DNA of 64,000 nucleotides from Hirschia sp964352025 (GCA_964352025.1 CAYGPZ010000001.1:620001-684000); one strand, 5' to 3'. Shown: positions 8,550-17,922, counted from the first letter of the stretch. The notes: generated from the letters alone by a model not told the origin. Numbers and translations are program-made.

Positions 8550-9440
8550 CTAAGGGGAAAGAGGCAATATTTCAAGTTCTTGAGAGCAAGAAGAAATATT
8601 TGATCTGAGATGATGTTTGTTCGTGGTCGTTGATAATATGACGTCTGCTAGTCCTGAGCGCCTGATCCATTGAAAGCAATCATCAGCTGATGTTTGCGGA
8701 GAGAGGAGGGCTTTGCCGTGCATTATTGCTCTTGCAGAATACCACATGTCTGTTGGTTTTAGTGATAGACGAATACCTTTGGCCGTGGGTGATAATACTT
8801 CTATACCAATTGTACCTTTATTCGAAATTCTGGCTTTTTCTATACGCTCAAGATCCGATGCGGGAAGGTTTTTGTGAACTGGAGCCATGATTAAATCTAC
8901 ATTGTCTATGGCTATAGCATGGTCTATTTCTGTGCTTCGTCCTGCTACGCCTAGATATGTAAACCAACCATCATCTCGTAACTTTTCAAGGTGGCTTAAT
9001 AATTGGGGGGAAAGGTCTTGTTTAGATGGCCCATGCAAGAAAAACGCATCGATGTGAGGAAGTCTCTCGCGACTTTCCGCCAATTGCTGCGTTAGTCCCT
9101 CAATGCTGAAATCTTTCCAGATCTTTTTTCCTGCACCAAAAGTTCCCCCTTTGGTAATTACAAAGGGGCGTGATTTGGTGTTTTGATCCGCGCTAGATCT
9201 TAGGCCATTTCCAAGTCGTGTTTCGGCAAGACCATTTCCGTAAAATGGCGCAGTATCAAATACGCTTATGCCTTGCGTGATCGCATGGTCGATCAAACGG
9301 CTTACCTGCTTATCACTAATCAGTGGTGTGCCGAGCGATCCTGAAATCCCGAAACCAAGGAAAGGAAGCATTACTCCCGTTGTTCCCAGCGCTTGAATGG
9401 GAAGTTTAGGAGATTGGGAGAGGGGAATGGATTGACCCAT
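8550..9440 (-). CDS. Aldo/keto reductase family protein
   Basis: A 296-residue NADPH-dependent oxidoreductase of the aldo/keto reductase (TIM-barrel) superfamily. The family core is visible near the N-terminus: GFGISGSLG, then FDTAPFYGNG with the catalytic Asp and Tyr, then ITKGG with the catalytic Lys, then FFLHGP with the His. It is shorter than the usual 320-340 residues, mainly at the C-terminus. The ATG at 9440 is preferred, since the only longer option starts at a TTG at 9452. It lies between bolA and grxD on the same strand with gaps of 22 and 43 bases, so it is likely co-transcribed with the iron-sulfur delivery pair. Substrate unknown. Confidence 0.85.
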   Translation of the reverse strand: MGQSIPLSQSPKLPIQALGTTGVMLPFLGFGISGSLGTPLISDKQVSRLIDHAITQGISVFDTAPFYGNGLAETRLGNGLRSSADQNTKSRPFVITKGGTFGAGKKIWKDFSIEGLTQQLAESRERLPHIDAFFLHGPSKQDLSPQLLSHLEKLRDDGWFTYLGVAGRSTEIDHAIAIDNVDLIMAPVHKNLPASDLERIEKARISNKGTIGIEVLSPTAKGIRLSLKPTDMWYSARAIMHGKALLSPQTSADDCFQWIRRSGLADVILSTTTNKHHLRSNISSCSQELEILPLSP

Positions 9441-9462
9441 AGTGCGTCCCAAAATGACGTTT

Positions 9463-9705
9463 CTATTTAGGCGCGCGCGTTTTGAGCGCTAGCGCATGCA
9501 ATTGTCCATCTGCGCCATCCATCGCACCTTTTAGCGAGGCATAGACCATTTGGTGCTGTGCAACACGGGTTTTTCCAATGAATTGCTCTGAGACTATTTC
9601 AGCCTGCCAATGATTATTGTCGCCAGCCAGGTCAGTCAGTATAATTTCAGCGTCAGGGAAACCTTCGCGTAGGTGGGCAAGAAGGTCATCATGAGACATG
9701 GCCAT
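9463..9705 (-). CDS. bolA: BolA family protein
   Basis: This 80-residue protein matches the BolA/IbaG fold. An N-terminal helix (SHDDLLAHLREGFPDAEIILTDL) precedes a central sheet with NHWQAEIVSEQF, and the signature VAQHQMVYASLKGAMDG holds the conserved His that can ligate a [2Fe-2S] cluster shared with a monothiol glutaredoxin. Its likely partner GrxD is encoded two genes downstream. It is probably the first gene of a three-gene unit (bolA, aldo/keto reductase, grxD). Role: iron-sulfur cluster trafficking and iron sensing in the cytoplasm. Confidence 0.92.
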   Translation of the reverse strand: MAMSHDDLLAHLREGFPDAEIILTDLAGDNNHWQAEIVSEQFIGKTRVAQHQMVYASLKGAMDGADGQLHALALKTRAPK

Positions 9706-9784
9706 TTGAAATAGTCCTCAATCTAATAAGTATCTATTGCGTAAGTAACACTTCAATGACCGTTTGGAAGTCCCGCGCTGCACA

Positions 9785-11641
9785 TTATTTCCATCCACAT
9801 GACCGGCCTTCATTTTCTTCTTCTAGATAGGACATTAGCGGTTTGAAATATTCAATGATTGCAGAGCCATCCATTTCGCGTGTGCCGGTGAAAGCTTCAA
9901 GGGCATCTGGCCAAGGTCTGGAAGCCCCCATTTCCATCATCGCATTGAATTTAGTCCCGACTTCTTTGTTGTTATAAATGGAACAGCGATGCAGTGGACC
10001 TTCCCAGCCAGACATATCACAGGCAGCTTTGTGGAATTGGAACTGCATCACGAAGGATAGGAAATAGCGAAGATAGGGTGTGTTCCCCGGAATGTGATAT
10101 TTTGCGCCAGGGTCAAACGCATCTGCGGCGCGATCTGCCGGCGGCGTAATACCTTGATATTGCTGACGAAGTGATACCCACGCTTCATTGTATTCTTCGG
10201 GAGGTGTTTCACCACGAAAAACCTGCCAACGCCATTTATCGACCATTAGTCCAAACGGTAGGAAAGCAATCTTGTCTAATGCTTGGTTCATCAACAATCC
10301 GGTGTCCGCTGATGCATCAGGAATTTCAGATTCATCAATGAGGTCGATATCTTTGAGGTATGATGGCGTTATGGATAGGGCTAGGAAGTCGCCTATGGCT
10401 TCATGGAACCCATCATGCGCCCCCGTTTGGTGCAAGGGTGATTGCTCCTTGTAGGCGCGTTGATAATAATTATGCCCAAGCTCGTGATGCACGGTCTGGA
10501 AATCTTCAGCGGTGACCTGTGTACACATTTTTATACGTACATCATCCTTGTTATCCAGATTCCAAGCGGACGCATGACAAACGACCTCTCGATCTCGTGG
10601 GCGTGTGATCATAGAGCGTTCCCAGAACGTCTCTGGTAACGGATCTAGACCCAGAGAGGTAAAGAAGGCTTCTGCCGTTTCCACCATTTTTAGAGGTGTA
10701 TAGCCGTTTTCAACGAGCTTACTTGTTATGTCGTAAGAAGGGCCTGATGATTTTGGTCCGACCAATTCATAAATATTGGACCATTGCTGTCCCCACATAT
10801 TTCCTAAAAGGTCAGCGCGGATATGGCCATTGGCAGGCTGAATATCATCGCCATATTGGGCATTTAAGTCAGCGCGAACTTTACAGTGTAGTTGGTCATA
10901 TAGCGGCTCAACCTGAGTCCATAATCGTTCAACTTCTTTTTCCATATCAGCAGATGGCATGTCATAATTGGATAGCCACATATCGGCGGTATCGGAGAAA
11001 CCTAATTCACGCGCACCTTCGTTGGCGATTTCTACCATGCGCGCATATTCGCTTTTCATCGGCTTGGATATTTCGCGCCATCCTGCCCATACTTTTGCGA
11101 GCTCGTCGGGATTACGGCTAGTCGCAATAATGTTGGAAAGCTGGGTGAGATTGAGTGTTTCACCCTTGTATTCAAATGTTCCAGTTGAATAAGTGCTATC
11201 AAGTCCGGTCGTGATTTTTGCTAGCTCAGCGGCAGCACCTTCGGTTGATGGTGCAGGGATTGTTATACCGGCTTTTAAAATCGACATTTTGCGGGCTAGG
11301 TCGGCGGGCAAATCCAGTTTTTCATATACCTTCGTCGCATTGGCGAGACGCACAGCCGCTTGCGTAAATTCAGCACCAACTTTGGAGACCAACCAGTTAG
11401 AGTCATAATTTATGTTGGTTGCCTGTAGCCAGTAAACATGGCTCGCATATTCGCTAAGCTCAGATAGCTCTTTTTCAGCCGCCAGTATAAATGCTTCTGC
11501 ATCAGCAATCGTGGGCTCTTGAGTGTCTGTTTCTGCGGCAGTTTCAATCGCGGGTGTCTCTTCAACAATTTGCCATGGCATTTGCGTAGACGAGCAAGAT
11601 GTAATGAAGAGTGCAGCGCTTCCAAGAAGTAGTTTTTTCAT
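9785..11641 (-). CDS. M2 family peptidyl-dipeptidase (ACE homologue), lipoprotein
   Basis: This 618-residue zinc metallopeptidase belongs to family M2, the bacterial relatives of angiotensin-converting enzyme, which release dipeptides from peptide C-termini. The zinc site is HELGH at 386-390 with the third ligand E414 in GFHEAIGDF, the exact M2 arrangement. The N-terminus MKKLLLGSAALFITSCSS has a lipobox (ITSC, Cys16), so the mature enzyme is probably a lipoprotein facing the periplasm. Length matches single-domain bacterial ACE proteins. It is transcribed alone, 79 bases upstream of bolA. Probable role: turnover of oligopeptides taken up from the sea or released in the envelope. Confidence 0.92.
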   Translation of the reverse strand: MKKLLLGSAALFITSCSSTQMPWQIVEETPAIETAAETDTQEPTIADAEAFILAAEKELSELSEYASHVYWLQATNINYDSNWLVSKVGAEFTQAAVRLANATKVYEKLDLPADLARKMSILKAGITIPAPSTEGAAAELAKITTGLDSTYSTGTFEYKGETLNLTQLSNIIATSRNPDELAKVWAGWREISKPMKSEYARMVEIANEGARELGFSDTADMWLSNYDMPSADMEKEVERLWTQVEPLYDQLHCKVRADLNAQYGDDIQPANGHIRADLLGNMWGQQWSNIYELVGPKSSGPSYDITSKLVENGYTPLKMVETAEAFFTSLGLDPLPETFWERSMITRPRDREVVCHASAWNLDNKDDVRIKMCTQVTAEDFQTVHHELGHNYYQRAYKEQSPLHQTGAHDGFHEAIGDFLALSITPSYLKDIDLIDESEIPDASADTGLLMNQALDKIAFLPFGLMVDKWRWQVFRGETPPEEYNEAWVSLRQQYQGITPPADRAADAFDPGAKYHIPGNTPYLRYFLSFVMQFQFHKAACDMSGWEGPLHRCSIYNNKEVGTKFNAMMEMGASRPWPDALEAFTGTREMDGSAIIEYFKPLMSYLEEENEGRSCGWK

Positions 11642-11841
11642 AAAAATTATCCCGTCAAAACCGGATTGAATAGCTGATTGATAGGAAAAACCTTTGTTCC
11701 TTAACGGTCAATAGGTTTTGCAAGATAGGCGTATACAAATTTAAATTGAAAAATACTTGAAACAGTCAATTGAAGGGGCATCTATAGAAGAATGAAAAAT
11801 TGACGACATAATCAATTCAACCTGTATAGAGGGAAACACCC

Positions 11842-12363
11842 ATGAGCCTTTCACTTTCTGAAACTTTCAAAGGGACTGCCAATCAAATTCTGATAGCCAT
11901 GTCTGGATATCTTTCGAAGGCCGCAGCTCATGCTGAAGAAAAGGGCATTGATGAAAGCGTTTTTCTGAACGCACGTCACTATCCGGATATGTTTCCTATG
12001 ATCAAGCAGGTACAAATCGCGACAGATTTCACCACACGTGGCGCAGCGCGTTTATCCGGACAAGAATTACCAAGTTTCCCTGATACTGAAACAAGCTTTG
12101 CAGAATTAATCGCACGTATTGAAAAGGCGATAGAGTTTGTGAATGCGTCATCTGATGAAGCCATAAATGCGAGCGAAGAGACAGTGTTTCAATTGCCAGC
12201 GGGCAAAGATGTGACCATGCCACTTACCGGCAAGGCCTATGTCACCACTTACATTATTCCTAATCTGATTTTTCACTCATCTACAGCTTACGGAATTCTA
12301 CGTTCGCAAGGCGTTGTTCTTGGAAAGCGTGATTTCTTAATGCCAGCAGGTTTTAAGCTTTAA
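11842..12363 (+). CDS. DUF1993 family protein
   Basis: The 173-residue protein fits DUF1993, a four-helix-bundle family related to the DinB-like fold. Recognisable segments are LNARHYPDMFPMIKQVQIATDF, followed by GAARLSGQE, and a C-terminal PNLIFHSSTAYGILRSQGV, with family histidines near 46 and 144. The function of the family is not known; the fold suggests a small metal- or ligand-binding enzyme in the cytoplasm. GGGAAA lies 8 bases before the ATG. It is a single-gene unit transcribed away from the M2 peptidase and towards purL. Confidence 0.8.
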   Translation: MSLSLSETFKGTANQILIAMSGYLSKAAAHAEEKGIDESVFLNARHYPDMFPMIKQVQIATDFTTRGAARLSGQELPSFPDTETSFAELIARIEKAIEFVNASSDEAINASEETVFQLPAGKDVTMPLTGKAYVTTYIIPNLIFHSSTAYGILRSQGVVLGKRDFLMPAGFKL

Positions 12364-12389
12364 AATAAATGAGTTGAACTTGTTGAGAA

Positions 12390-12417
12390 GGCAGTGTCTG
12401 AGTTTTTAGACGCTGCC
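12390..12417 (+). terminator. Possible terminator hairpin after the DUF1993 gene
   Basis: GGCAGTGTCT (12390-12399) pairs with AGACGCTGCC (12408-12417) with one G-T wobble. The T-run lies in the loop, not after the stem, so the hairpin is clear but its role as a terminator is doubtful. Confidence 0.4.
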
Positions 12418-12476
12418 TCCATTGAAATAATAGATCATATTCTAAGCCATAATACCCAAGTGCATGGGGTGAAAAT

Positions 12477-14747
12477 CTAGCTAATTTCACTCATATACTC
12501 CGGCATCCAACCTTCATGAGCCGCACGGAGGTCAGCCAGAGTCACTGACTGATCGCCAAGCTGCACACTATCGCCGCCAAACTGACCGATAGGCGTAAGC
12601 GGAATATCAGCGCTGAGTGCTGCGGCCATAACATCGGCGACATTGCCCGGTGAAATAGCTAGTAGGTAACGTCCTTGGTCTTCACCAAAATAGTGCGCCA
12701 ACAGATCAGCATCATCATCTAGCATCGCGTTATTCAGCGCGACACCGACACCAGAACCTAGCCCCATTTCAGCGGCTGCACATGCTAGCCCACCATCAGA
12801 CACATCATGACATGAAGTCACAAGTTTGCCTTGGATTATGGAGCGCACAAAATCACCACGACGTTTTTCAGTCGCTAGATCAACGGGCGGCGAAGGGCCT
12901 TCTTCACGGCCAACGACTTCGCGCAAATACAAACTAGCATTCAAGTGTGTGCCTGTATCACCAACAAGCATCAACACATCGCCACTGCGTGCTTTTGAAG
13001 CTGTTGTAGTTAGGGCGACGTCTTTTACTAGACCAATACCACCACACACTGGCGTAGGTGGAATGGCGATACCATCGGTTTGGTTGTTCAGCGACACGTT
13101 TCCTGACACCACAGGGAAATCGAGCTCTTTACAAGCCTGTGCCATGCCTTCAATTGCTTTTACGATATAGCCCATAGTGTCTGGCTTGTTCGGGCTTCCA
13201 AAATTCAGATTGTTGGTAATCGCAATTGGCTCTGCACCAACTGAAGACAGGTTTCTGTAAGCTTCAGCAACGGCTTGTTTTCCACCTTCAAACGGATCGG
13301 CGGCAACATATTGCGGGTTACAGTCAGAACAAATCGCCAGCGCTTTATCAGTGCCATGGACGCGAACAAGGGCTGCGTCACCACCGGATTCAGAGGAGTC
13401 GACTGTGTCGCCCATAACGTGGCGGTCATATTGTTCCCAGATCCAACGCTTAGACGCCATGTTTGGCAAAGCAAGCATGGTTTTGAGTGTATCTGCATAA
13501 TTGGCGGGTGTTGGGATGTCTTCACGTGCAACAGGTTTTGCAGCTGGAGGTTCATTCCAAGGTAGGTCGTATTTTGGTGCATCTTCAGCTAATGGCGGCA
13601 CAGGGATGTCACAAACGATTTTGCCAAACTGTTTTAGTACAAAGCGGCCAGTATCTGTTGTTTGGCCGATGACTTCTGCATCAAGATCCCATTTGTCAAA
13701 GATTGTCTTGGCGACATCTTCTTGACCAGGCTTGATGATCATCAACATACGTTCTTGAGATTCAGATAGCATGATCTCAAACGCTGTCATGCCTGTCTCT
13801 CTTTGTGGAACAGCATCAAGATCCATTTCGATACCGATGCCACCCTTATCCGCAATCTCTACAGCAGAGGAGGTGAGGCCAGCAGCTCCCATATCCTGAA
13901 TAGATTCGATTGCGTCAGTTGCCATCAATTCAAGGCAGGCTTCAATAAGCAGCTTTTCAGTAAATGGGGCACCAACCTGAACTGTTGGGCGTTTCTCTTC
14001 ATCACCTTCTGCAAATTCAGCAGATGACATTGATGCACCACCAATTCCATCGCGACCTGTCTTGGCACCAACATACATAACCGAACGACCGGGTACGGCA
14101 CCTTTGGCGTAGAAGATCTTGTCTTGGTCAGCCAAGCCCACTGCCATCGCGTTAACAAGGATATTGCCGTTATAGCCTTTGTGAAATTGTGTTTCACCAG
14201 CCACTGTTGGAACACCGACACAGTTTCCATATCCACCAATACCAGCGACGACACCTTCAACAAGTGAGCGTGTTTTTGGGTGGCTTGGTTCACCAAAACG
14301 TAGGGCGTTTACGAGGGCAACTGGGCGGGCACCCATTGTGAATACATCACGGAGTATGCCTCCGACACCTGTCGCGGCACCTTGATAGGGTTCAATATAG
14401 GACGGGTGATTGTGGCTTTCCATTTTGAAAATACAGGCTTGACCATCATCAATATCGACCACACCAGCATTTTCACCCGGCCCTTGAATTACGCGCGGGC
14501 CTTTGGTTGGGAATTTGGCTAAGTGCATACGAGATGATTTATAAGAGCAGTGCTCTGACCACATTTCACCGATGACACCAAGCTCTACGCGATTAGGTGC
14601 GCGGCCTAAGCCTTCTAGCAGAACTTTGTATTCTTCTGCATTTACGCCGCGTTCTTTAGCATCCTGCTCGTTCTGAATAGCCAGCATGGCATCCAGAATC
14701 ATATCTTTGGTTTCTTGGCTAAGGTCTTTTGGTGCAATTACAGTCAT
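12477..14747 (-). CDS. purL: Phosphoribosylformylglycinamidine synthase subunit PurL
   Basis: PurL catalyses the ATP-dependent amidation of FGAR to FGAM, the fourth step of purine synthesis, with ammonia from PurQ. The 756-residue length is that of the small, multi-subunit form that needs PurQ and PurS, both encoded upstream on the same strand. Clear marks are IGEMWSEHCSYKSSR near residue 60 with the catalytic His, ESHNHPSYIEPYQGAATGVGG (split here only for reading) and GNVSLNNQ. purL is the last gene of the run purC - purS - purQ - SUKH-like - purL. It is complete. Confidence 0.96.
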   Translation of the reverse strand: MTVIAPKDLSQETKDMILDAMLAIQNEQDAKERGVNAEEYKVLLEGLGRAPNRVELGVIGEMWSEHCSYKSSRMHLAKFPTKGPRVIQGPGENAGVVDIDDGQACIFKMESHNHPSYIEPYQGAATGVGGILRDVFTMGARPVALVNALRFGEPSHPKTRSLVEGVVAGIGGYGNCVGVPTVAGETQFHKGYNGNILVNAMAVGLADQDKIFYAKGAVPGRSVMYVGAKTGRDGIGGASMSSAEFAEGDEEKRPTVQVGAPFTEKLLIEACLELMATDAIESIQDMGAAGLTSSAVEIADKGGIGIEMDLDAVPQRETGMTAFEIMLSESQERMLMIIKPGQEDVAKTIFDKWDLDAEVIGQTTDTGRFVLKQFGKIVCDIPVPPLAEDAPKYDLPWNEPPAAKPVAREDIPTPANYADTLKTMLALPNMASKRWIWEQYDRHVMGDTVDSSESGGDAALVRVHGTDKALAICSDCNPQYVAADPFEGGKQAVAEAYRNLSSVGAEPIAITNNLNFGSPNKPDTMGYIVKAIEGMAQACKELDFPVVSGNVSLNNQTDGIAIPPTPVCGGIGLVKDVALTTTASKARSGDVLMLVGDTGTHLNASLYLREVVGREEGPSPPVDLATEKRRGDFVRSIIQGKLVTSCHDVSDGGLACAAAEMGLGSGVGVALNNAMLDDDADLLAHYFGEDQGRYLLAISPGNVADVMAAALSADIPLTPIGQFGGDSVQLGDQSVTLADLRAAHEGWMPEYMSEIS

Positions 14748-14825
14748 TCGTTTGTCCGCTGCGTTGATCTACGCAAAAAGTGTTGTCATGCCCCGAAAAT
14801 AGGGCGGTTTATTGTGATATTGGTT

Positions 14826-15434
14826 TTACTCAACCAATCGAATTTCTATTTCGCCGCCTTCGGGCATGTCTCTGATTTGGGCTGCTAGGTCAGTGTAAAA
14901 GCCGATAACTTCCGTGATTGGCATAGCAGCCATATTATCTACTTCTTCTTTCCCGCCGCCTACGAAAGGCATCTTAGGAAAGAGGCGATGCCCCAATGGA
15001 AGTGCGCCGTGTACATCTTGCCAGTCATGGCATAAACGCCAGCCTGTCATGCGTGAATATTCTTTGAGAATGCGGGCAGCCCATCCTTCAAGATCTTGTG
15101 CAACGCGGACAAATTTACCCGTTTCCAGATTCATCTGCAGAATGCCTTGGTTGGACGTAAAAAACGGAAATCCAATTGCATCGACCGCAAAGGCAGGACC
15201 GACACCGCCAGTTTTAGGGTATAGGCGTGTCCACTCTTCGATGGCTGGATGATTGAGGCCAGGAAGGTTTAGCAGGCTTTCATCGGAAAATACCCAAAGT
15301 GCATTTTCTAATGCCAAAAAACCATTATGTTTTCTTAGCAGGCTTTGCAGGTCAGCGTCATTAATTTGGTCAGCATTCGTTTGCGGTCCAAGTGGAGGTG
15401 TGGATATTGATAAAAGCTCGTCTAACGCAGACAT
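14826..15434 (-). CDS. SMI1/KNR4-like (SUKH) family protein
   Basis: This 202-residue protein resembles a SUKH/SMI1-KNR4-type family. LLRKHNGFLALENALWVFSD fits the conserved opening, and LPLGHRLFPKMPFVGGG near residue 146 with a final DLAAQIRDMPEGGEIEIRL fits the C-terminal part. SUKH proteins in bacteria often act as immunity proteins against toxins, but many are housekeeping genes of unknown role. This one lies inside the purine operon between purQ and purL, with 60 bases before and 78 after, and no toxin gene is near. A role tied to purine metabolism or simple hitch-hiking is therefore more likely. AGGGAC lies ahead of the ATG. Confidence 0.6.
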   Translation of the reverse strand: MSALDELLSISTPPLGPQTNADQINDADLQSLLRKHNGFLALENALWVFSDESLLNLPGLNHPAIEEWTRLYPKTGGVGPAFAVDAIGFPFFTSNQGILQMNLETGKFVRVAQDLEGWAARILKEYSRMTGWRLCHDWQDVHGALPLGHRLFPKMPFVGGGKEEVDNMAAMPITEVIGFYTDLAAQIRDMPEGGEIEIRLVE

Positions 15435-15494
15435 AATGACGTCCCTTTGGGCGAAATTGGATTAAACTGAAAGCAATATACAAATCGAATATGA

Positions 15495-16169
15495 CTATGC
15501 GCTGACTGTTAGTGATTGAACGAGGCTGTTGAACATTGCTGCTCCGTCTGATCCGCCTTCGTGACCGCCAATGGCGCGCTCTGGGTGAGGCATCATACCA
15601 AGGACACGGCCATTTTCTGATGTGATGCCTGCAATATCACGTGCAGAACCATTTGGGTTGCCAGCATATTTGAATGGCACACGACCGTCGCCTTCAAGCA
15701 TATCTAGCGTTTTGTCATCCGCGAAATAATTTCCATCATGGTGAGCGACCGGAATGAGTATTTCTTGCTTCGCTTTATAGGCATTCGTGAAGCTGGTATT
15801 CGCATTTTCAACAATGAGAGACTGTTGCTTACATACAAAATGCAGAGATGCGTTGCGCATCAGTGCACCCGGGAGCAATCCAGTTTCAGTCAAGATTTGA
15901 AACCCGTTACAGACACCAAGGATATAACCACCGCGATCTGCATGAGCTTTTAAGGCTGTGATAATCGGAGAATTACCAGCCATAGCACCACAGCGTAAGT
16001 GGTCTCCATATGAAAAACCGCCGGGGACCATAACAAGATCAATTCCCTCAGGAATAGCGGCATCTTTATGCCAGATCATTGTTGGTTCTTGGCCTGAGGC
16101 TTGGCGAAGTGCGGTTTGTGCATCACGGTCACAGTTGGAACCGGGAAATACAATAACGGCGGTTTTCAT
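15495..16169 (-). CDS. purQ: Phosphoribosylformylglycinamidine synthase subunit PurQ (glutaminase)
   Basis: PurQ is the class I glutamine amidotransferase that feeds ammonia to PurL. At 224 residues it has normal length. The nucleophile elbow ILGVCNGFQILTE holds the catalytic Cys. The His-Glu pair appears in GMMPHPERA near the C-terminus. MKTAVIVFPGSNCDRDA is the usual PurQ start. It follows purS by 45 bases. Confidence 0.96.
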   Translation of the reverse strand: MKTAVIVFPGSNCDRDAQTALRQASGQEPTMIWHKDAAIPEGIDLVMVPGGFSYGDHLRCGAMAGNSPIITALKAHADRGGYILGVCNGFQILTETGLLPGALMRNASLHFVCKQQSLIVENANTSFTNAYKAKQEILIPVAHHDGNYFADDKTLDMLEGDGRVPFKYAGNPNGSARDIAGITSENGRVLGMMPHPERAIGGHEGGSDGAAMFNSLVQSLTVSA

Positions 16170-16214
16170 ATTGGTCGTAGCCTTCGTTTGAATAAGGAGA
16201 AAACTGAGCCAGCT

Positions 16215-16457
16215 TTAAGCTAGCTCAATCTCGTATTTTTCTATGACAGTGTTTGCAAGCAGTTTTTCACACATGTCTTTCACACGGTCCTGCGCGGTAG
16301 AAGCGTCTAGGCCATCTTCAAGTTCAAGTTCGATGACTTTACCAACGCGGACTTCACCAACTTCATCAAACCCCATGCGGGAAAGTGTGTCGGCAACAGT
16401 TTTACCTTGAGGGTCAAGCACGCCTGGTTTCAGGCTCACATGTACACGTGCTTTCAT
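16215..16457 (-). CDS. purS: Phosphoribosylformylglycinamidine synthase subunit PurS
   Basis: PurS is the small bridging subunit that assembles PurL and PurQ. The 80-residue protein shows the family pattern: VHVSLKPGVLDPQGKTV, then LSRMGFDEVGEVRVGKVIELELE, ending in LLANTVIEKYEIELA. Its start codon follows directly on the purC stop with no spacer, so the two are almost surely translated from one mRNA. The presence of PurS confirms that the short PurL downstream works as a three-part complex. Confidence 0.95.
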   Translation of the reverse strand: MKARVHVSLKPGVLDPQGKTVADTLSRMGFDEVGEVRVGKVIELELEDGLDASTAQDRVKDMCEKLLANTVIEKYEIELA

Positions 16458-17234
16458 CTATTTATCTCCTTTGATGGATACGATGTCAGCGCCACCGGCT
16501 CCATTTTCATTTTCTTTGATAATTCCCAAACGACGGGCAACTTCGGAGTAGGCTTCAGTCACCCCTCCCATATCGCGCCGGAAGCGGTCCTTATCGAGTT
16601 TCTCGTTTGTTTCAATATCCCATAGGCGACAAGAGTCAGGACTGATCTCATCGGCAAGGATTGTCCGGACGGTGTCACCTTCATAGTGACGGCCAAATTC
16701 GATTTTAAAGTCGACAAGGCGAATACCTATACCAGCAAAAAGGCCTGCCATGAAATCATTCACGCGCAATGCCATTGAGATCATTTCGTCGACTTCCTGA
16801 GGCGACGCCCAATTGAACGCACCGATGTGTTCTTCTGTCACAAGAGGATCGCCTAACTCGTCTTTCTTATAGTAAAATTCTACAAGAGAGCGGGGCAGTT
16901 GCGTGCCTTCTTCAAGTCCAAGACGCGTTGAAATCGATCCAGCAGCGACGTTACGTACAACCACTTCTAATGGGATAACTTCGACTTTTTTGATCAATTG
17001 TTCGCGCATATTGATACGCTTAAGAAAGTGGTTTGGAATACCAATTCCGCCAAGACGAGTAAAAATCAGCTCGGAGATGCGGTTATTTAAAACGCCTTTT
17101 CCATCGAGCACAGCACGTTTTTCAGCGTTGAACGCCGTTGCGTCATCTTTGAAATACTGAATGAGTGTGCCTGGTTCTGGTCCTTCATAAAGGATCTTCG
17201 CTTTACCTTCGTATATTTTCCGGCCGCGCGCCAT
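16458..17234 (-). CDS. purC: Phosphoribosylaminoimidazole-succinocarboxamide synthase PurC
   Basis: PurC joins CAIR and aspartate to give SAICAR with ATP. At 258 residues it is of normal length, with family motifs KIYEGKAKILYEG, NRISELIFTRLG, PLEVVVRNVAAGS and LVDFKIEFGR, and DEISPDSCRLWD near the C-terminus. A short tail of about 20 residues (ENGAGGADIVSIKGDK) follows the family core. It is the first gene of the purC-purS-purQ-x-purL run. purB, which acts on its product, lies 2.5 kb upstream on the same strand, beyond the DUF1476 and thioredoxin genes. Confidence 0.95.
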   Translation of the reverse strand: MARGRKIYEGKAKILYEGPEPGTLIQYFKDDATAFNAEKRAVLDGKGVLNNRISELIFTRLGGIGIPNHFLKRINMREQLIKKVEVIPLEVVVRNVAAGSISTRLGLEEGTQLPRSLVEFYYKKDELGDPLVTEEHIGAFNWASPQEVDEMISMALRVNDFMAGLFAGIGIRLVDFKIEFGRHYEGDTVRTILADEISPDSCRLWDIETNEKLDKDRFRRDMGGVTEAYSEVARRLGIIKENENGAGGADIVSIKGDK

Positions 17235-17520
17235 ACGTCTCTTGCTCCTGATAGCTGCCTACAACGTGCAGGCGACGTCTCTATGAGAATTCGAATATCC
17301 CCATACAGACAAAATTCCATATTGGATAGCTTGTGCAGAGTCGTGCTCTATATCACGCATTTTTTATTTGAAACGTCTTTTAGAAATGATTTTCAGAGAA
17401 AATGAGTGTTTTTAGTCGAATTTCTTGCTTTTATGTCGCGTCAACCACAGCTATTGAGTAGTGTATCACTGCATAAGCAGTATTATTTTTATTTGCGCTC
17501 AAAATATTCGGAGATCCGCA

Positions 17521-17847
17521 ATGACAACATTCGACAAGCGCGAGCAAGCTTTTGAAGCTAAATTCGCTCAAGATGAAAGCATGCGCTTTAAAGCGTCAGC
17601 ACGCCGTAACAAGCTATTGGGTCTTTGGGCGGCAGATTTAATGGGTCTGTCCGGTGATGGAGCCGATTCTTATGCGAAAGAAGTGATCAAATCTGATTTT
17701 GAAGAAGTCGGTGATGACGATGTGTTTCGTAAAGTGCGCGACGATTTAGCTGCAAAAGGCGTAGATCGCTCTGATGCTCAAATCAAAAAGCAAATGGAAG
17801 AGCTTTTAGTCATTGCTAAAACACAATTGATGGAAGAGTCTGAATAG
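17521..17847 (+). CDS. DUF1476 family protein (F1-ATPase zeta-subunit-like)
   Basis: This 108-residue all-helical protein belongs to DUF1476, an alphaproteobacterial family that includes the zeta inhibitor subunit of Paracoccus F1-ATPase. The marks are TTFDKREQAFEAKFAQDES at the N-terminus (the region that inhibits the ATPase in Paracoccus), RRNKLLGLWAADLMGL, and DVFRKVRDDL. I chose the ATG at 17521 because CGGAGATCC lies just before it; the frame is open 20 codons further but without a ribosome binding site. It diverges from purC and converges on a thioredoxin gene. A second DUF1476 gene lies 0.8 kb downstream. This copy keeps the canonical N-terminus, so it is the likelier true zeta subunit. 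Confidence 0.88.
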   Translation: MTTFDKREQAFEAKFAQDESMRFKASARRNKLLGLWAADLMGLSGDGADSYAKEVIKSDFEEVGDDDVFRKVRDDLAAKGVDRSDAQIKKQMEELLVIAKTQLMEESE

Positions 17848-17870
17848 AGACTTTTCTATATATTGAATAA

Positions 17871-17912
17871 AAATAACCCCACCTGATTTGTATCGGGTGG
17901 GGTTATTTTTTA
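17871..17912. terminator. Bidirectional terminator between DUF1476 and thioredoxin genes
   Basis: AAATAACCCCACC (17871-17883) and GGTGGGGTTATTT (17896-17908) form a perfect 13-bp stem flanked by A-rich and T-rich tracts. It lies between two converging genes and fits termination both ways. Confidence 0.85.
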
Positions 17913-17922
17913 AGGATATAGA

